A stretch of DNA of 8,357 nt from Deltaproteobacteria bacterium RIFCSPLOWO2_02_FULL_57_26 (GCA_001798455.1 MGSI01000162.1:3200-11556), one strand, 5' to 3'; positions 1 to 6,067 are shown, counted from the first letter of the stretch. A program made the numbers and translations. Notes: a model not told the origin generated them from the sequence alone.

Positions 1-614
1 ACAGTCTTTCCCAAGAAGAGATTAATAGGTTTCTCATCAACCACGCAAGGCGAGGGAAACAGGTAATAAGGTTGAAAGGGGGCGACCCGTTCGTATTTGG
101 TAGGGGAGGAGAGGAGGCGGAAGTTCTGGCAGAGGCAGGGATTCCTTTCGAGATCGTGCCTGGAGTCAGTTCTGCCGTAGCGGTGCCTGCTTACGCGGGG
201 ATACCTCTCACTCACCGGCGCCTATCCTCCTCCTTCGCCGTCATTACCGGACACGAGTGCAGTAAAGCCGAGCCTTCAGTGGATTGGGGACGGCTGGCTA
301 CCGCCGTAGACACTTTGGTTGTCCTGATGGGGCTCAAGAATCTTCCCAGGATTGTGGCCAATCTTCTCGCCCATGGTCGTTCTCCACAGACGCCCGTGGC
401 CGTAATCCGGTGGGGGACAACTGATTTACAGGAGACGGTTACAGGCACCCTTGGCGATATCGTCGATAAGGCCGTGACTGTACGCCCTCCGGTGGTGTTG
501 GTCATCGGTGAAGTCGTAAGCCTGAGAGAAAAACTCCGGTGGTTCGAGGAGGGATCGCTATTCACCGAACTGGGCGCCTCCATCTACAGCGATGAGTTTA
601 CGACCCGTCTTTAA
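1..614 (+). CDS. cobA: Uroporphyrinogen-III C-methyltransferase (SUMT), 3' part
   Basis: This enzyme transfers two methyl groups from S-adenosylmethionine to uroporphyrinogen III, giving precorrin-2, the branch point to siroheme and cobalamin; it is cytosolic. The reading frame is open from base 3, so the gene begins outside the window and about 203 C-terminal residues are seen. Family motifs are clear: RLKGGDPFVFGRGGEE (about visible residues 23-38), PGVSSAVAVPAYAGIPLTHR (53-72), VITGHE (80-85), the MGLKNL stretch (109-114) and WGTTDLQETVTGTL (137-150). The visible part includes most of the tetrapyrrole methylase fold, and the short tail after the last strand argues for a stand-alone SUMT. 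It is not fused to hemD, which is a separate gene about 4.5 kb downstream. An internal TTG at 72 is not the start, because family sequence continues upstream of it. Identity is confident; whether it serves siroheme or cobalamin is not visible. Confidence 0.95.
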   Translation, partial: SLSQEEINRFLINHARRGKQVIRLKGGDPFVFGRGGEEAEVLAEAGIPFEIVPGVSSAVAVPAYAGIPLTHRRLSSSFAVITGHECSKAEPSVDWGRLATAVDTLVVLMGLKNLPRIVANLLAHGRSPQTPVAVIRWGTTDLQETVTGTLGDIVDKAVTVRPPVVLVIGEVVSLREKLRWFEEGSLFTELGASIYSDEFTTRL

Positions 615-702
615 AGTTTGCCATCCGGATTCAGAGCATGGAAACGACAAGACGATGCATATGTGGAGCTAAAACGTCTCTCGCTTAACGGGATAAAACA
701 GG

Positions 703-708
703 AAGGAG
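703..708 (+). promoter_or_regulatory. Ribosome binding site of the 28-codon microprotein ORF
   Basis: AAGGAG, extended to AGGAAGGAG from 700, lies 10 bases before the ATG at 719. It is one of the better Shine-Dalgarno matches in the window and is the main reason to treat the short ORF downstream as translated. Confidence 0.6.
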
Positions 709-718
709 CGTGATTGGA

Positions 719-805
719 ATGAGTGAGGATTGGTTGTCAGTTGCCGTCGGGTTTACTTTATTGGCTTTGGTGTACCTGGAAGTGATCACAAAAATACCTT
801 GGTAA
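719..805 (+). CDS. Single-helix membrane microprotein (28 aa) upstream of the YeiH-type transporter
   Basis: This short frame starts at ATG 719 and stops at TAA 803-805. The product begins MSEDWLSVAVG, continues as a hydrophobic run (about residues 7-23) and ends ITKIPW, so it should be one membrane-spanning helix with an acidic N-terminus. A strong AAGGAG lies 10 bases upstream. The next gene starts 33 bases after its stop, so the two are probably co-transcribed. From memory, longer members of the UPF0324/YeiH putative sulfate exporter family start with a similar E-D-W-L-(A/S)-V first helix. The peptide may therefore be a detached first helix or a small partner subunit of the transporter. 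No homologue search was possible. A chance ORF is the alternative, but the ribosome binding site, the hydrophobic pattern and the location argue against it. Confidence 0.6.
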   Translation: MSEDWLSVAVGFTLLALVYLEVITKIPW

Positions 806-838
806 GCCTGCGATCTCTTCATATGAAAAGGTGATCTT

Positions 839-1897
839 ATGGCAGAAGAAAGCGCTAATCGACCTTTGAATATCTTGCTGGGACTGCTGATCGTCGCGGT
901 TTCAGCTTGGTTCGCCAATTATCTTGTCCACTGGAGCCCCAGGGCGATGGGCAATGTCGGCAGGGCCTTGGAATACCCGATCTGGGCGGCCGGAGTTGGG
1001 ATCATCATGAATCTGATCCTTACACCTGCCGGGATCTGGGACAGGGTGAACGGTGCGTTCAGAACTGAATTATTTCTGAAAACTGGGCTTGTAACGCTGG
1101 GGGCAGGCCTAAATTTTTTCGAGATCATGAGGATCGGAGCTAAGGGAGTCATACAAGCAGTTGTTGGGGTGACCCTGGTGTGGTTCTTCGCCTGGTGGCT
1201 CGGTGGGAAAATGAAACTGAACGATAAGCTACGTGCGGTAATGGCAACCTCCGTCTCCATCTGCGGTGTCTCAGCAGCGATTGCGGCTACAGGCGCCGTG
1301 CTAGCAAAAAAAGAGGACCTCTCGTATACCGTAGCCCTGGTTCTCCTTTTCTCACTTCCGCTCATGGTACTGATGCCCTGGGCCGCCACTTTATTAGGCC
1401 TGCCAGTTTCAGTGGCCGGAGCATGGATCGGCAATAATATTGACACCACCGCTGCCGTCGTGGGGGCTGCGACCCTTGCCGGCGCAGATGCGCTGAAGTT
1501 CGCTACCGTGGTGAAGCTCTCACAGAACGCGATCATCGGCGTTGCAGCCTTCCTCCTGACCCTTTACTGGGTTGTGAAAGTAGAGCGTAAGCCCGGCGAG
1601 CGACCGTCTGCGTGGGTTATCTGGCACCGCTTTCCGAAGTTCGTCATTGGTTTTCTCGTGGCCTCCATTTTGGCCACCTCGGGGCTCTTTGGAAAAGCAG
1701 AACTTGCGGTGATTAAGAACTTTACCAACTGGGCGTTGCTTCTGGCCTTCGTCAGCATCGGCCTGGAGTTCCCGTTTAAGTCATTAGCGGGAATGGGGCT
1801 AAAGCCGCTTACTGTTTACGCTACTGCCACGCTGTTCAACCTCTTTGCCGGTTTGCTGCTCGCTTATTTGCTCTTCGGCGGATTGCTTGGGATTTGA
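839..1897 (+). CDS. YeiH/UPF0324 family putative sulfate exporter, multi-pass membrane protein
   Basis: The 352-residue product is an inner-membrane protein with about ten hydrophobic segments, starting at residues 9-30, 47-63 and 80-95 and continuing to the C-terminus. It belongs to the UPF0324/YeiH family (Pfam Cons_hypoth698), annotated as putative sulfate exporters without firm biochemical proof. Signature stretches are SICGVSAAIAATGAV (140-154), GAWIGNNIDTTAAVVGAA (194-211), DALKFATVVKLSQNAIIGV (217-235) and FVSIGLEF (304-311). The ATG at 839 is chosen because AAGGTGATC upstream (828-836) is an extended match to the 16S 3' end at correct spacing. The ATG at 823 opens only a two-codon frame. 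Length is close to the compact E. coli YeiH type (about 350). It lies between cobA and the ccsA-hem operon, which suggests a link to sulfite/sulfate handling through siroheme. The transported substrate is inferred only from family naming. Confidence 0.88.
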   Translation: MAEESANRPLNILLGLLIVAVSAWFANYLVHWSPRAMGNVGRALEYPIWAAGVGIIMNLILTPAGIWDRVNGAFRTELFLKTGLVTLGAGLNFFEIMRIGAKGVIQAVVGVTLVWFFAWWLGGKMKLNDKLRAVMATSVSICGVSAAIAATGAVLAKKEDLSYTVALVLLFSLPLMVLMPWAATLLGLPVSVAGAWIGNNIDTTAAVVGAATLAGADALKFATVVKLSQNAIIGVAAFLLTLYWVVKVERKPGERPSAWVIWHRFPKFVIGFLVASILATSGLFGKAELAVIKNFTNWALLLAFVSIGLEFPFKSLAGMGLKPLTVYATATLFNLFAGLLLAYLLFGGLLGI

Positions 1898-1939
1898 AGG
1901 CGTGGAGACAGACTGGGAAGCCAACCCTTTGCTGCCGTG

Positions 1940-1962
1940 GCCCGGCACGGGCGAGCCTTTTT
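1940..1962 (+). terminator. Weak terminator-like hairpin after the transporter gene
   Basis: GCCCG (1940-1944) and CGGGC (1948-1952) form a perfect 5-bp GC stem around a 3-base loop, followed after five bases by TTTTT (1958-1962). The stem is short and the T-run is not directly attached, so termination efficiency is doubtful. The position, 43 bases after the transporter stop and upstream of a new promoter, supports a transcription-unit boundary here. Confidence 0.3.
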
Positions 1963-2004
1963 AGCGGCGACACGAGGAGCGGAGCCAAAGATAAGCGCTG
2001 GACC

Positions 2005-2032
2005 TTGAGAGACCCGGGGGTTAGGGTATAAT
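2005..2032 (+). promoter_or_regulatory. Sigma70-type promoter of the ccsA-hem operon
   Basis: TTGAGA (2005-2010, 5/6 match to the -35 consensus) is followed after 16 bases by a perfect TATAAT (2027-2032). The start point would fall near 2038-2040, only about 4-6 bases before the ATG of ccsA at 2044. It is the best promoter match seen before the five-gene operon. Confidence 0.6.
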
Positions 2033-2043
2033 GAGCGTATTTT

Positions 2044-2865
2044 ATGGAAGTGACCCTGCTCAAGGTTACCGTGGTCGTTTACCTTTTGGCGACCGCAAGC
2101 TTTATCGTCTATGTGGTGCTTCTAAAAGAGTTTTTTGCCCGCCTCTCTCCGCTCATTCTCCTGGGTGGTTTTATCATCCACACGTCCGCCCTGGCGGTCC
2201 ATTTTATTCAGACCGGGTATCCCGCGATCATGCAGTTCCGCGAAGCGCTCTCTTTTTACACCTGGCTCATGGTGGGGATTTATCTCCTGGTTCAGTTGAA
2301 ATACCGGCTTGCCGTCCTGGGCTGTTTTATCGGGCCGTTGGCCTTTATCATGTCGTTGGCCGCGTTCGCTTTCGCGGCCGGCCGTGAAGAGATCCCCCCG
2401 GCGCTTAAAACCTACTGGTTACCGCTCCACGTCACGCTCGCTTTCCTAGGCAATGCCGTTTTTGCCTTGGCCTTCGGCGTGAGCTTGATGTACTTACTTC
2501 AGGAATATCAATTGAAGAGCAAAAAGATGCCTAGCCTCTACGAGCGGTTTCCTTCTCTGGAGACTTTGGATCGGCTTAACTATCTTTTTCTTGTCTGGGG
2601 TTTCCCCCTCATGACCCTGGGCATCATTACGGGAAGCATGTGGGCGGGAGTCCATTGGGGAAAGTACTGGTCCTGGGATCCGCGCCAGATCTCCTCCGCA
2701 GTCACCTGGCTGCTCTACGGGACGTTGCTTCAAGGACGGATCGCCGCCGGCTGGCACGGCAAAAAGGCAGCGGTTTTGACTATTGTCGGGTTTGCAGTGG
2801 TTCTGGGTTATTTTCTATGGGGGGATTATCTCTTCCCCAGCCGGCACGGGGGCCGGTTTGAATAG
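2044..2865 (+). CDS. ccsA: Cytochrome c biogenesis / haem-handling membrane protein, CcsA (HemX-like) family
   Basis: The 273-residue protein has about eight membrane helices and belongs to the CcsA/ResC/HemX family, which moves haem across the membrane for cytochrome c assembly (System II) or supports HemA. The tryptophan-rich WWD-type signature is present as WGKYWSWDPRQ (205-215). Candidate axial haem histidines flank it: H129 in LPLHVTLAF and H238 in AGWHGKK; H46 and H53 lie in an earlier helix. The length of about 270 fits the compact hem-cluster version rather than large CcsB-CcsA fusions. ATG 2044 has no clear ribosome binding site and lies almost at the predicted transcript start. An alternative GTG start at 2071, preceded by AAGG (2062-2065), would shorten the protein by nine residues and keep the first helix. 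The stop is three bases before hemA. Family is certain; cytochrome maturation versus a HemA-modulating role cannot be told from sequence. Confidence 0.9.
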   Translation: MEVTLLKVTVVVYLLATASFIVYVVLLKEFFARLSPLILLGGFIIHTSALAVHFIQTGYPAIMQFREALSFYTWLMVGIYLLVQLKYRLAVLGCFIGPLAFIMSLAAFAFAAGREEIPPALKTYWLPLHVTLAFLGNAVFALAFGVSLMYLLQEYQLKSKKMPSLYERFPSLETLDRLNYLFLVWGFPLMTLGIITGSMWAGVHWGKYWSWDPRQISSAVTWLLYGTLLQGRIAAGWHGKKAAVLTIVGFAVVLGYFLWGDYLFPSRHGGRFE

Positions 2866-2868
2866 GCC

Positions 2869-4149
2869 GTGCAAAAAGAGATTATCATCGTGGGCCTCAA
2901 TCACCGCACCGCTCCTGTGGAAGTGCGGGAAAAGGTCGCCTTCGAGAGCTCCCTACTGGCCGATTCTTTAAAGCGTGTTTGTTCCCTGCCATCGATACAG
3001 GAGGGCGTCATCGTTTCTACTTGCAACCGGGTGGAAGTGATCGTGGCGGCCTCCGACGGGGAAACCGCCGCGCGCGAGCTTAAGGGCTTTCTCGCCGAGC
3101 AGGAATACCCGGAAGGCCACGGCGGATTGGACAGCCACCTTTATACGTATACCGCCGACGCGGCTGTGCGGCATCTGTTCAGGGTGGCGGCCAGCCTGGA
3201 TTCCATGGTCGTGGGCGAACCTCAAATCCTGGGCCAGATCAAGGATTACTATTTCGCGGCCCATGAAGCGGGTACGGTGGGGACGATTCTTCATCGGCTG
3301 TTTCACCGCTCTTTTACCGTTGCCAAGAGAGTGCGCACCGAGACCGGAATCGCGAGCCGGGCAGTCTCCGTGAGCTCGGTTGCCGTAGACCTCGCCCGGC
3401 GCATCTTCGACAGGCTGGATGATAAGACCGTCATGCTCATCGGCGCGGGAAAGATGGGCGGGCTCGTGGCCCGCCATCTGCAAGGTAGCGGGGTCAGCAG
3501 TCTCATGGTGACCAACCGGACTTTCGAGCGCGCGGTCGAGCTGGCGGCGGAGTTCCGCGGCAACCCGATTCGCTTCGAAGATTATCCCCGCTACCTGACG
3601 TTGGCTGACTTGATCATCGGCTGCACCTCGGCTCCCGAGATGCTGTTAGAACGCGACTCCGTCGAGCGAGTACTCAGGGAGAGAAAACGAAAAGCGATGT
3701 TCTTCATCGATCTCGGGGACCGGCGCAACTTCGATCCGCGAATCCATGAGCTCGACAACGCTTACCTCTACAACCTTGATGACCTCGAAGGGGTAGCCAG
3801 GGAGAATCTCAAGGGGAGAAAGGCCGAAGTTCATAAGGCGGAAGAGATCGTCGGCGAGGAAGTCACAGCTTTTCTTCGCTGGCTGGAGTCGCTGGACCAG
3901 GTGCCGACGATTATCGCTTTGAGGCAGAGATTGGAGGAAATCAGAAAGCGGGAGATGGAAAAGTCTCTCGGCACAGGTCTCAAGGAGCTTTCGGAGAGGC
4001 AAAGAGAAGCGCTGGAGGATATGACTGCGGCGATGATCAACAAGATCCTGCATGCCCCGATCACGCACCTAAAGAGACAGGGCAGGGACGAGGACGAGGC
4101 CGTGTACATCGAGGCGCTGAAGAAACTTTTTGATTTAGGGGAAAAATGA
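2869..4149 (+). CDS. hemA: Glutamyl-tRNA reductase
   Basis: HemA reduces glutamyl-tRNA(Glu) with NADPH to glutamate-1-semialdehyde, the first committed step of C5-pathway tetrapyrrole synthesis; it is cytosolic and dimeric. The 426-residue length is normal. Visible features are the N-terminal VGLNHRTAPVEVREK (8-22), the catalytic cysteine C52 in VSTCNRVE (49-56), GEPQILGQIK (116-125), the NADPH-binding IGAGKMGG (191-198) and VTNRTFERA (214-222), and the C-terminal dimerisation helices (about 320-425) containing KILHAPITHLKR. The start is GTG at 2869, giving MQKEIIIVGLNHR; it follows the ccsA stop by three bases with little Shine-Dalgarno sequence, so translation is probably coupled. The segment near 280-290 reads FFIDLGDRRNFDP, where many bacterial HemA proteins have a form like IDIAVPRDIDP. 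No frameshift or missing catalytic residue is seen. Confidence 0.97.
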   Translation: MQKEIIIVGLNHRTAPVEVREKVAFESSLLADSLKRVCSLPSIQEGVIVSTCNRVEVIVAASDGETAARELKGFLAEQEYPEGHGGLDSHLYTYTADAAVRHLFRVAASLDSMVVGEPQILGQIKDYYFAAHEAGTVGTILHRLFHRSFTVAKRVRTETGIASRAVSVSSVAVDLARRIFDRLDDKTVMLIGAGKMGGLVARHLQGSGVSSLMVTNRTFERAVELAAEFRGNPIRFEDYPRYLTLADLIIGCTSAPEMLLERDSVERVLRERKRKAMFFIDLGDRRNFDPRIHELDNAYLYNLDDLEGVARENLKGRKAEVHKAEEIVGEEVTAFLRWLESLDQVPTIIALRQRLEEIRKREMEKSLGTGLKELSERQREALEDMTAAMINKILHAPITHLKRQGRDEDEAVYIEALKKLFDLGEK

Positions 4150-4151
4150 CT

Positions 4152-4243
4152 AGCTATCAGCTACTAGCTTTCAGCTCTCAGACACAAGGCAAAAGATGGT
4201 CGAAGGGAGTCTTAAGTTAGCTGAGGGCTGACTGCTGAAGGCT
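4152..4243 (+). repeat. Inverted pair of degenerate heptamer arrays between hemA and hemC
   Basis: The left arm has four contiguous 7-mers of the type AGCNNNY: AGCTATC at 4152, AGCTACT at 4159, AGCTTTC at 4166 and AGCTCTC at 4173. The right arm has four contiguous 7-mers of the reverse-complement type: GTTAGCT at 4216, GAGGGCT at 4223, GACTGCT at 4230 and GAAGGCT at 4237. The spacer is 36 bases (4180-4215). As RNA, the third left unit pairs fully with the second right unit (allowing G-U), and the first left unit pairs 6/7 with the last right unit; other unit pairs are poorer. The left arm starts two bases after the hemA stop. The last right unit contains AAGG (4238-4241), the only visible ribosome binding site for hemC. 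Confidence 0.7.
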
Positions 4244-4251
4244 TTCTTGTC

Positions 4252-5190
4252 ATGAATCTGATTCGAATCGGCACGCGTGGAAGTAAGCTTGCGCTCGCGC
4301 AAGCGCAGTGGGTGAAGGCCCGCCTCGAAGAAAAATATCCGGGCCTCGATGTCCGGACCGTCATTATCAAAACGAGCGGGGACCGTTTTCTCCATACGCC
4401 CATCCAGGCGATTGGGGGAAAGGGCATCTTCGTCAAGGAGATCGAAGAGGCTCTATTGAGAGAAGAGATCGATCTGGCGGTTCATTCGCTGAAAGATTTA
4501 CCGACCGAGATCCCGTCAGGCCTGGCGATCGCCGCGATTCCCGAGCGGGAGGATTCGCGCGATGTCGTGGTGAGCCGCGCTCGTCAGGCCCTGAAGGATC
4601 TGCCTCGTGGCTCTAAAATCGGCACGGGAAGCCTGCGGCGGCGGGCCCAGCTTCTCAACTTTCGGCCTGATCTCGTGGTTGTGCCGATCCGGGGAAACGT
4701 CGATACCCGGCTGAGCAAACTCGATCGGAGGGAAATAGACGCGCTGGTGATGGCGGCCGCGGGTTTGATACGGCTCGGCTGCGCCGATCGGATCGGCGAG
4801 TTCCTTGGTCCTGAGATTTGCCTGGGCGCTGTGGCCCAGGGGGCCCTGGGGCTGGAAACGCGGGATGTTGACGCTGCCGCGGATCTGGTCGTTTTCATGC
4901 ACTACACTGCGACCGCCGTGGAAGTTGCTGCGGAAAGGGCTTTTCTCAGGCGCTTGGGGGGAGGATGCCAGATACCGGTTGGGGCTCGCGCGTCGGTGGC
5001 TGGACCAGATCTGGAGATGACGGGAGTGGTTGCAGACCCTGACGGTCGAAAGCTGTTTCGGGGACAGATCAAAGGTCCCGCCCAGGATGGCGAGAAGCTG
5101 GGACAGGAACTCGCCGAGAGGCTCCTGAGGGAAGGTGCCGAGGAAGTTTTGGTTACGAAGGAGAAGATTCGCGCTCATGGCCTCCAGTAG
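4252..5190 (+). CDS. hemC: Porphobilinogen deaminase (hydroxymethylbilane synthase)
   Basis: HemC joins four porphobilinogen molecules into the linear tetrapyrrole hydroxymethylbilane, using a covalently attached dipyrromethane cofactor. The product has 312 residues, normal for the family. Motifs are IRIGTRGSKLALAQAQWV (4-21), IIKTSGD (38-44), GGKGIFVKEIEEALL (55-69), the catalytic-aspartate stretch HSLKDLPT (78-85, D82), TGSLRRRAQL (125-134), RGNVDTRL (147-154) and the cofactor-attachment LGGGCQIPVGA (235-245, C239). The ATG at 4252 gives the canonical N-terminus. Its only Shine-Dalgarno candidate, AAGG at 4238-4241, is 10 bases upstream and lies inside the inverted heptamer array, so hemC initiation may be influenced by that hairpin. 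The 3' end overlaps hemD by 14 bases, which suggests translational coupling. All catalytic residues expected of an active enzyme are present. Confidence 0.97.
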   Translation: MNLIRIGTRGSKLALAQAQWVKARLEEKYPGLDVRTVIIKTSGDRFLHTPIQAIGGKGIFVKEIEEALLREEIDLAVHSLKDLPTEIPSGLAIAAIPEREDSRDVVVSRARQALKDLPRGSKIGTGSLRRRAQLLNFRPDLVVVPIRGNVDTRLSKLDRREIDALVMAAAGLIRLGCADRIGEFLGPEICLGAVAQGALGLETRDVDAAADLVVFMHYTATAVEVAAERAFLRRLGGGCQIPVGARASVAGPDLEMTGVVADPDGRKLFRGQIKGPAQDGEKLGQELAERLLREGAEEVLVTKEKIRAHGLQ

Positions 5191-5995
5191 AGCCGCTTCA
5201 AGCTGGGCTCGCCGGGCCAGACCGCTTCATGGTCGCCGGATCGTGGTGACCCGAGCGCGCTCGCAAGGTGAGTTGTTCGCTCGGAAGATCGGAGAGCTGG
5301 GAGGCGAACCCGTCGGATTTCCCACGATCGAGATCGTCGCGCCGCCGAGCTATGAGCCCCTGGACAGGGCGATCCAAGCGCTCGGTTCCTATCACTGGAT
5401 CATTTTCACCAGCGCAAACGCGGTCGCGCACTTCTGGGCCCGTTTCCGGAAGCTCGAGCAGGAGATGCGGCTGCTCCAACGAGTCCGGATCGCAGCTATT
5501 GGCCCGAAGACGGCCAAGGCTCTCGCCAATGTCGGACTGAAAGCGGATCTGGTGCCGCGGGAATACCGTGCCGAGGCGATTCTAGAGGAACTGCAGCCGG
5601 AGGAGATCCGAGCCAGGCGCATTCTGCTGCCGCGGGCCGCAGAGGCGCGCGATATCCTGCCAAACACCCTGCGCCAGTGGGGCGCAGTGGTGGATGAGAT
5701 CGCGGCCTATCGAACCGTGGCAGCGAAGGGGGATGGTGCCGACCTTCGTGCCGAGCTGCTCGATCGGAAAATCGACATGGTCACGTTTACCAGTTCAAGT
5801 ACCGTGAATCATTTTGTCACCCTTTTTCCAGCGGACGTGGTGGGCGAGCTTTTGGCTAAGACGGCGGTGGCATGTATCGGCCCGATCACGCAGAAAACGG
5901 CAGAGGATAGAGGGATTCGTGTGGATGTGGTCGCGCGCGACTATACGATCGCCGGCTTGACGCAAGCGATCGTGAAGTATTTCAACAGGCAATAG
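5177..5995 (+). CDS. hemD: Uroporphyrinogen-III synthase
   Basis: HemD closes hydroxymethylbilane while inverting ring D, yielding uroporphyrinogen III. The family is poorly conserved but the pattern is clear: GRRIVVTRARSQ (19-30), WIIFTSANAV (74-83), AAIGPKTA (106-113), RRILLPRAAEARDIL (147-161), AYRTV (177-181), VTFTSSSTVNHF (202-213), CIGPITQKTA (233-242) and YTIAGLTQAI (256-265). I chose the ATG at 5177 (272 residues), inside the last codons of hemC; AAGGAG at 5158-5163 lies 13 bases upstream. The frame is open further upstream, but an earlier start would add a basic stretch (MPRKFWLRRRR) encoded within hemC and is less likely. The gene is stand-alone, not fused to the methyltransferase domain as in some bacteria. 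The final codons (N-R-Q-stop) are formed by the heptamer repeat that fills the hemD/hemB gap, so the C-terminus may have been altered by that element. Confidence 0.93.
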   Translation: MASSRAASSWARRARPLHGRRIVVTRARSQGELFARKIGELGGEPVGFPTIEIVAPPSYEPLDRAIQALGSYHWIIFTSANAVAHFWARFRKLEQEMRLLQRVRIAAIGPKTAKALANVGLKADLVPREYRAEAILEELQPEEIRARRILLPRAAEARDILPNTLRQWGAVVDEIAAYRTVAAKGDGADLRAELLDRKIDMVTFTSSSTVNHFVTLFPADVVGELLAKTAVACIGPITQKTAEDRGIRVDVVARDYTIAGLTQAIVKYFNRQ

Positions 5996-6056
5996 GCAAT
6001 AGGCAATAGAATTTTTCTCTCTGCTGTTGCCTGATGCCTGTTACCTCGTGCCTATT
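5987..6056 (+). repeat. Inverted pair of heptamer arrays between hemD and hemB
   Basis: The left arm has three perfect tandem copies of AGGCAAT (5987, 5994, 6001). After an 18-base spacer (6008-6025, containing TTTTT), the right arm has four degenerate reverse-complement 7-mers, GTTGCCT (6026), GATGCCT (6033), GTTACCT (6040) and CGTGCCT (6047), and ends ATTG at 6056. In RNA the units pair as 3-with-1 (7/7 with one G-U), 2-with-2 (6/7) and 1-with-3 (6/7). With AG/CT at the loop edge this gives a stem of about 23 bp. The hemD stop codon (5993-5995) lies in the left arm, and the hemB ribosome binding site starts right after the right arm. The T-run is in the loop, so this is not an intrinsic terminator. 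Confidence 0.75.
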
Positions 6057-6058
6057 GT

Positions 6059-6063
6059 GGAGG
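6059..6063 (+). promoter_or_regulatory. Ribosome binding site of hemB
   Basis: GGAGG, within GTGGAGG (6057-6063), lies four bases before ATG 6068 and fixes the hemB start. It directly abuts the right arm of the heptamer hairpin, so it would sit at the foot of that stem. Confidence 0.7.
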
Positions 6064-6067
6064 CTTT

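Noticed and set aside
639..689. 16-codon frame with two cysteines (METTRRCICG...) in the cobA/microprotein gap
   Set aside because: No ribosome binding site and no recognisable pattern; most likely a chance frame.
919..1536. Long antisense frame (205 codons) across the transporter gene
   Set aside because: It is a shadow of a real membrane-protein gene; the composition is that of reversed hydrophobic codons with no family features.
2031..2387. 118-codon frame starting at ATG 2031, overlapping ccsA
   Set aside because: The translation has no family pattern and lies in a different frame from the clearly conserved CcsA sequence; its ATG overlaps the TATAAT box.
5135..5176. Upstream extension of hemD to a start at 5135
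   Set aside because: The extra residues (MPRKFWLRRRRFAL) are a by-product of reading the hemC 3' end in another frame. The ATG at 5177 gives a normal-length HemD and the usual short hemC overlap.
5987..6025. Intrinsic terminator inside the hemD/hemB gap
   Set aside because: The TTTTT is in the loop of the hairpin rather than after the stem, so it would not release RNA polymerase in the usual way; hemB also lacks an obvious promoter of its own.
4152..6056. CRISPR array as an explanation for the tandem 7-mers
   Set aside because: Units are 7 bases with no spacers between copies, arms are inverted and no cas genes are near.
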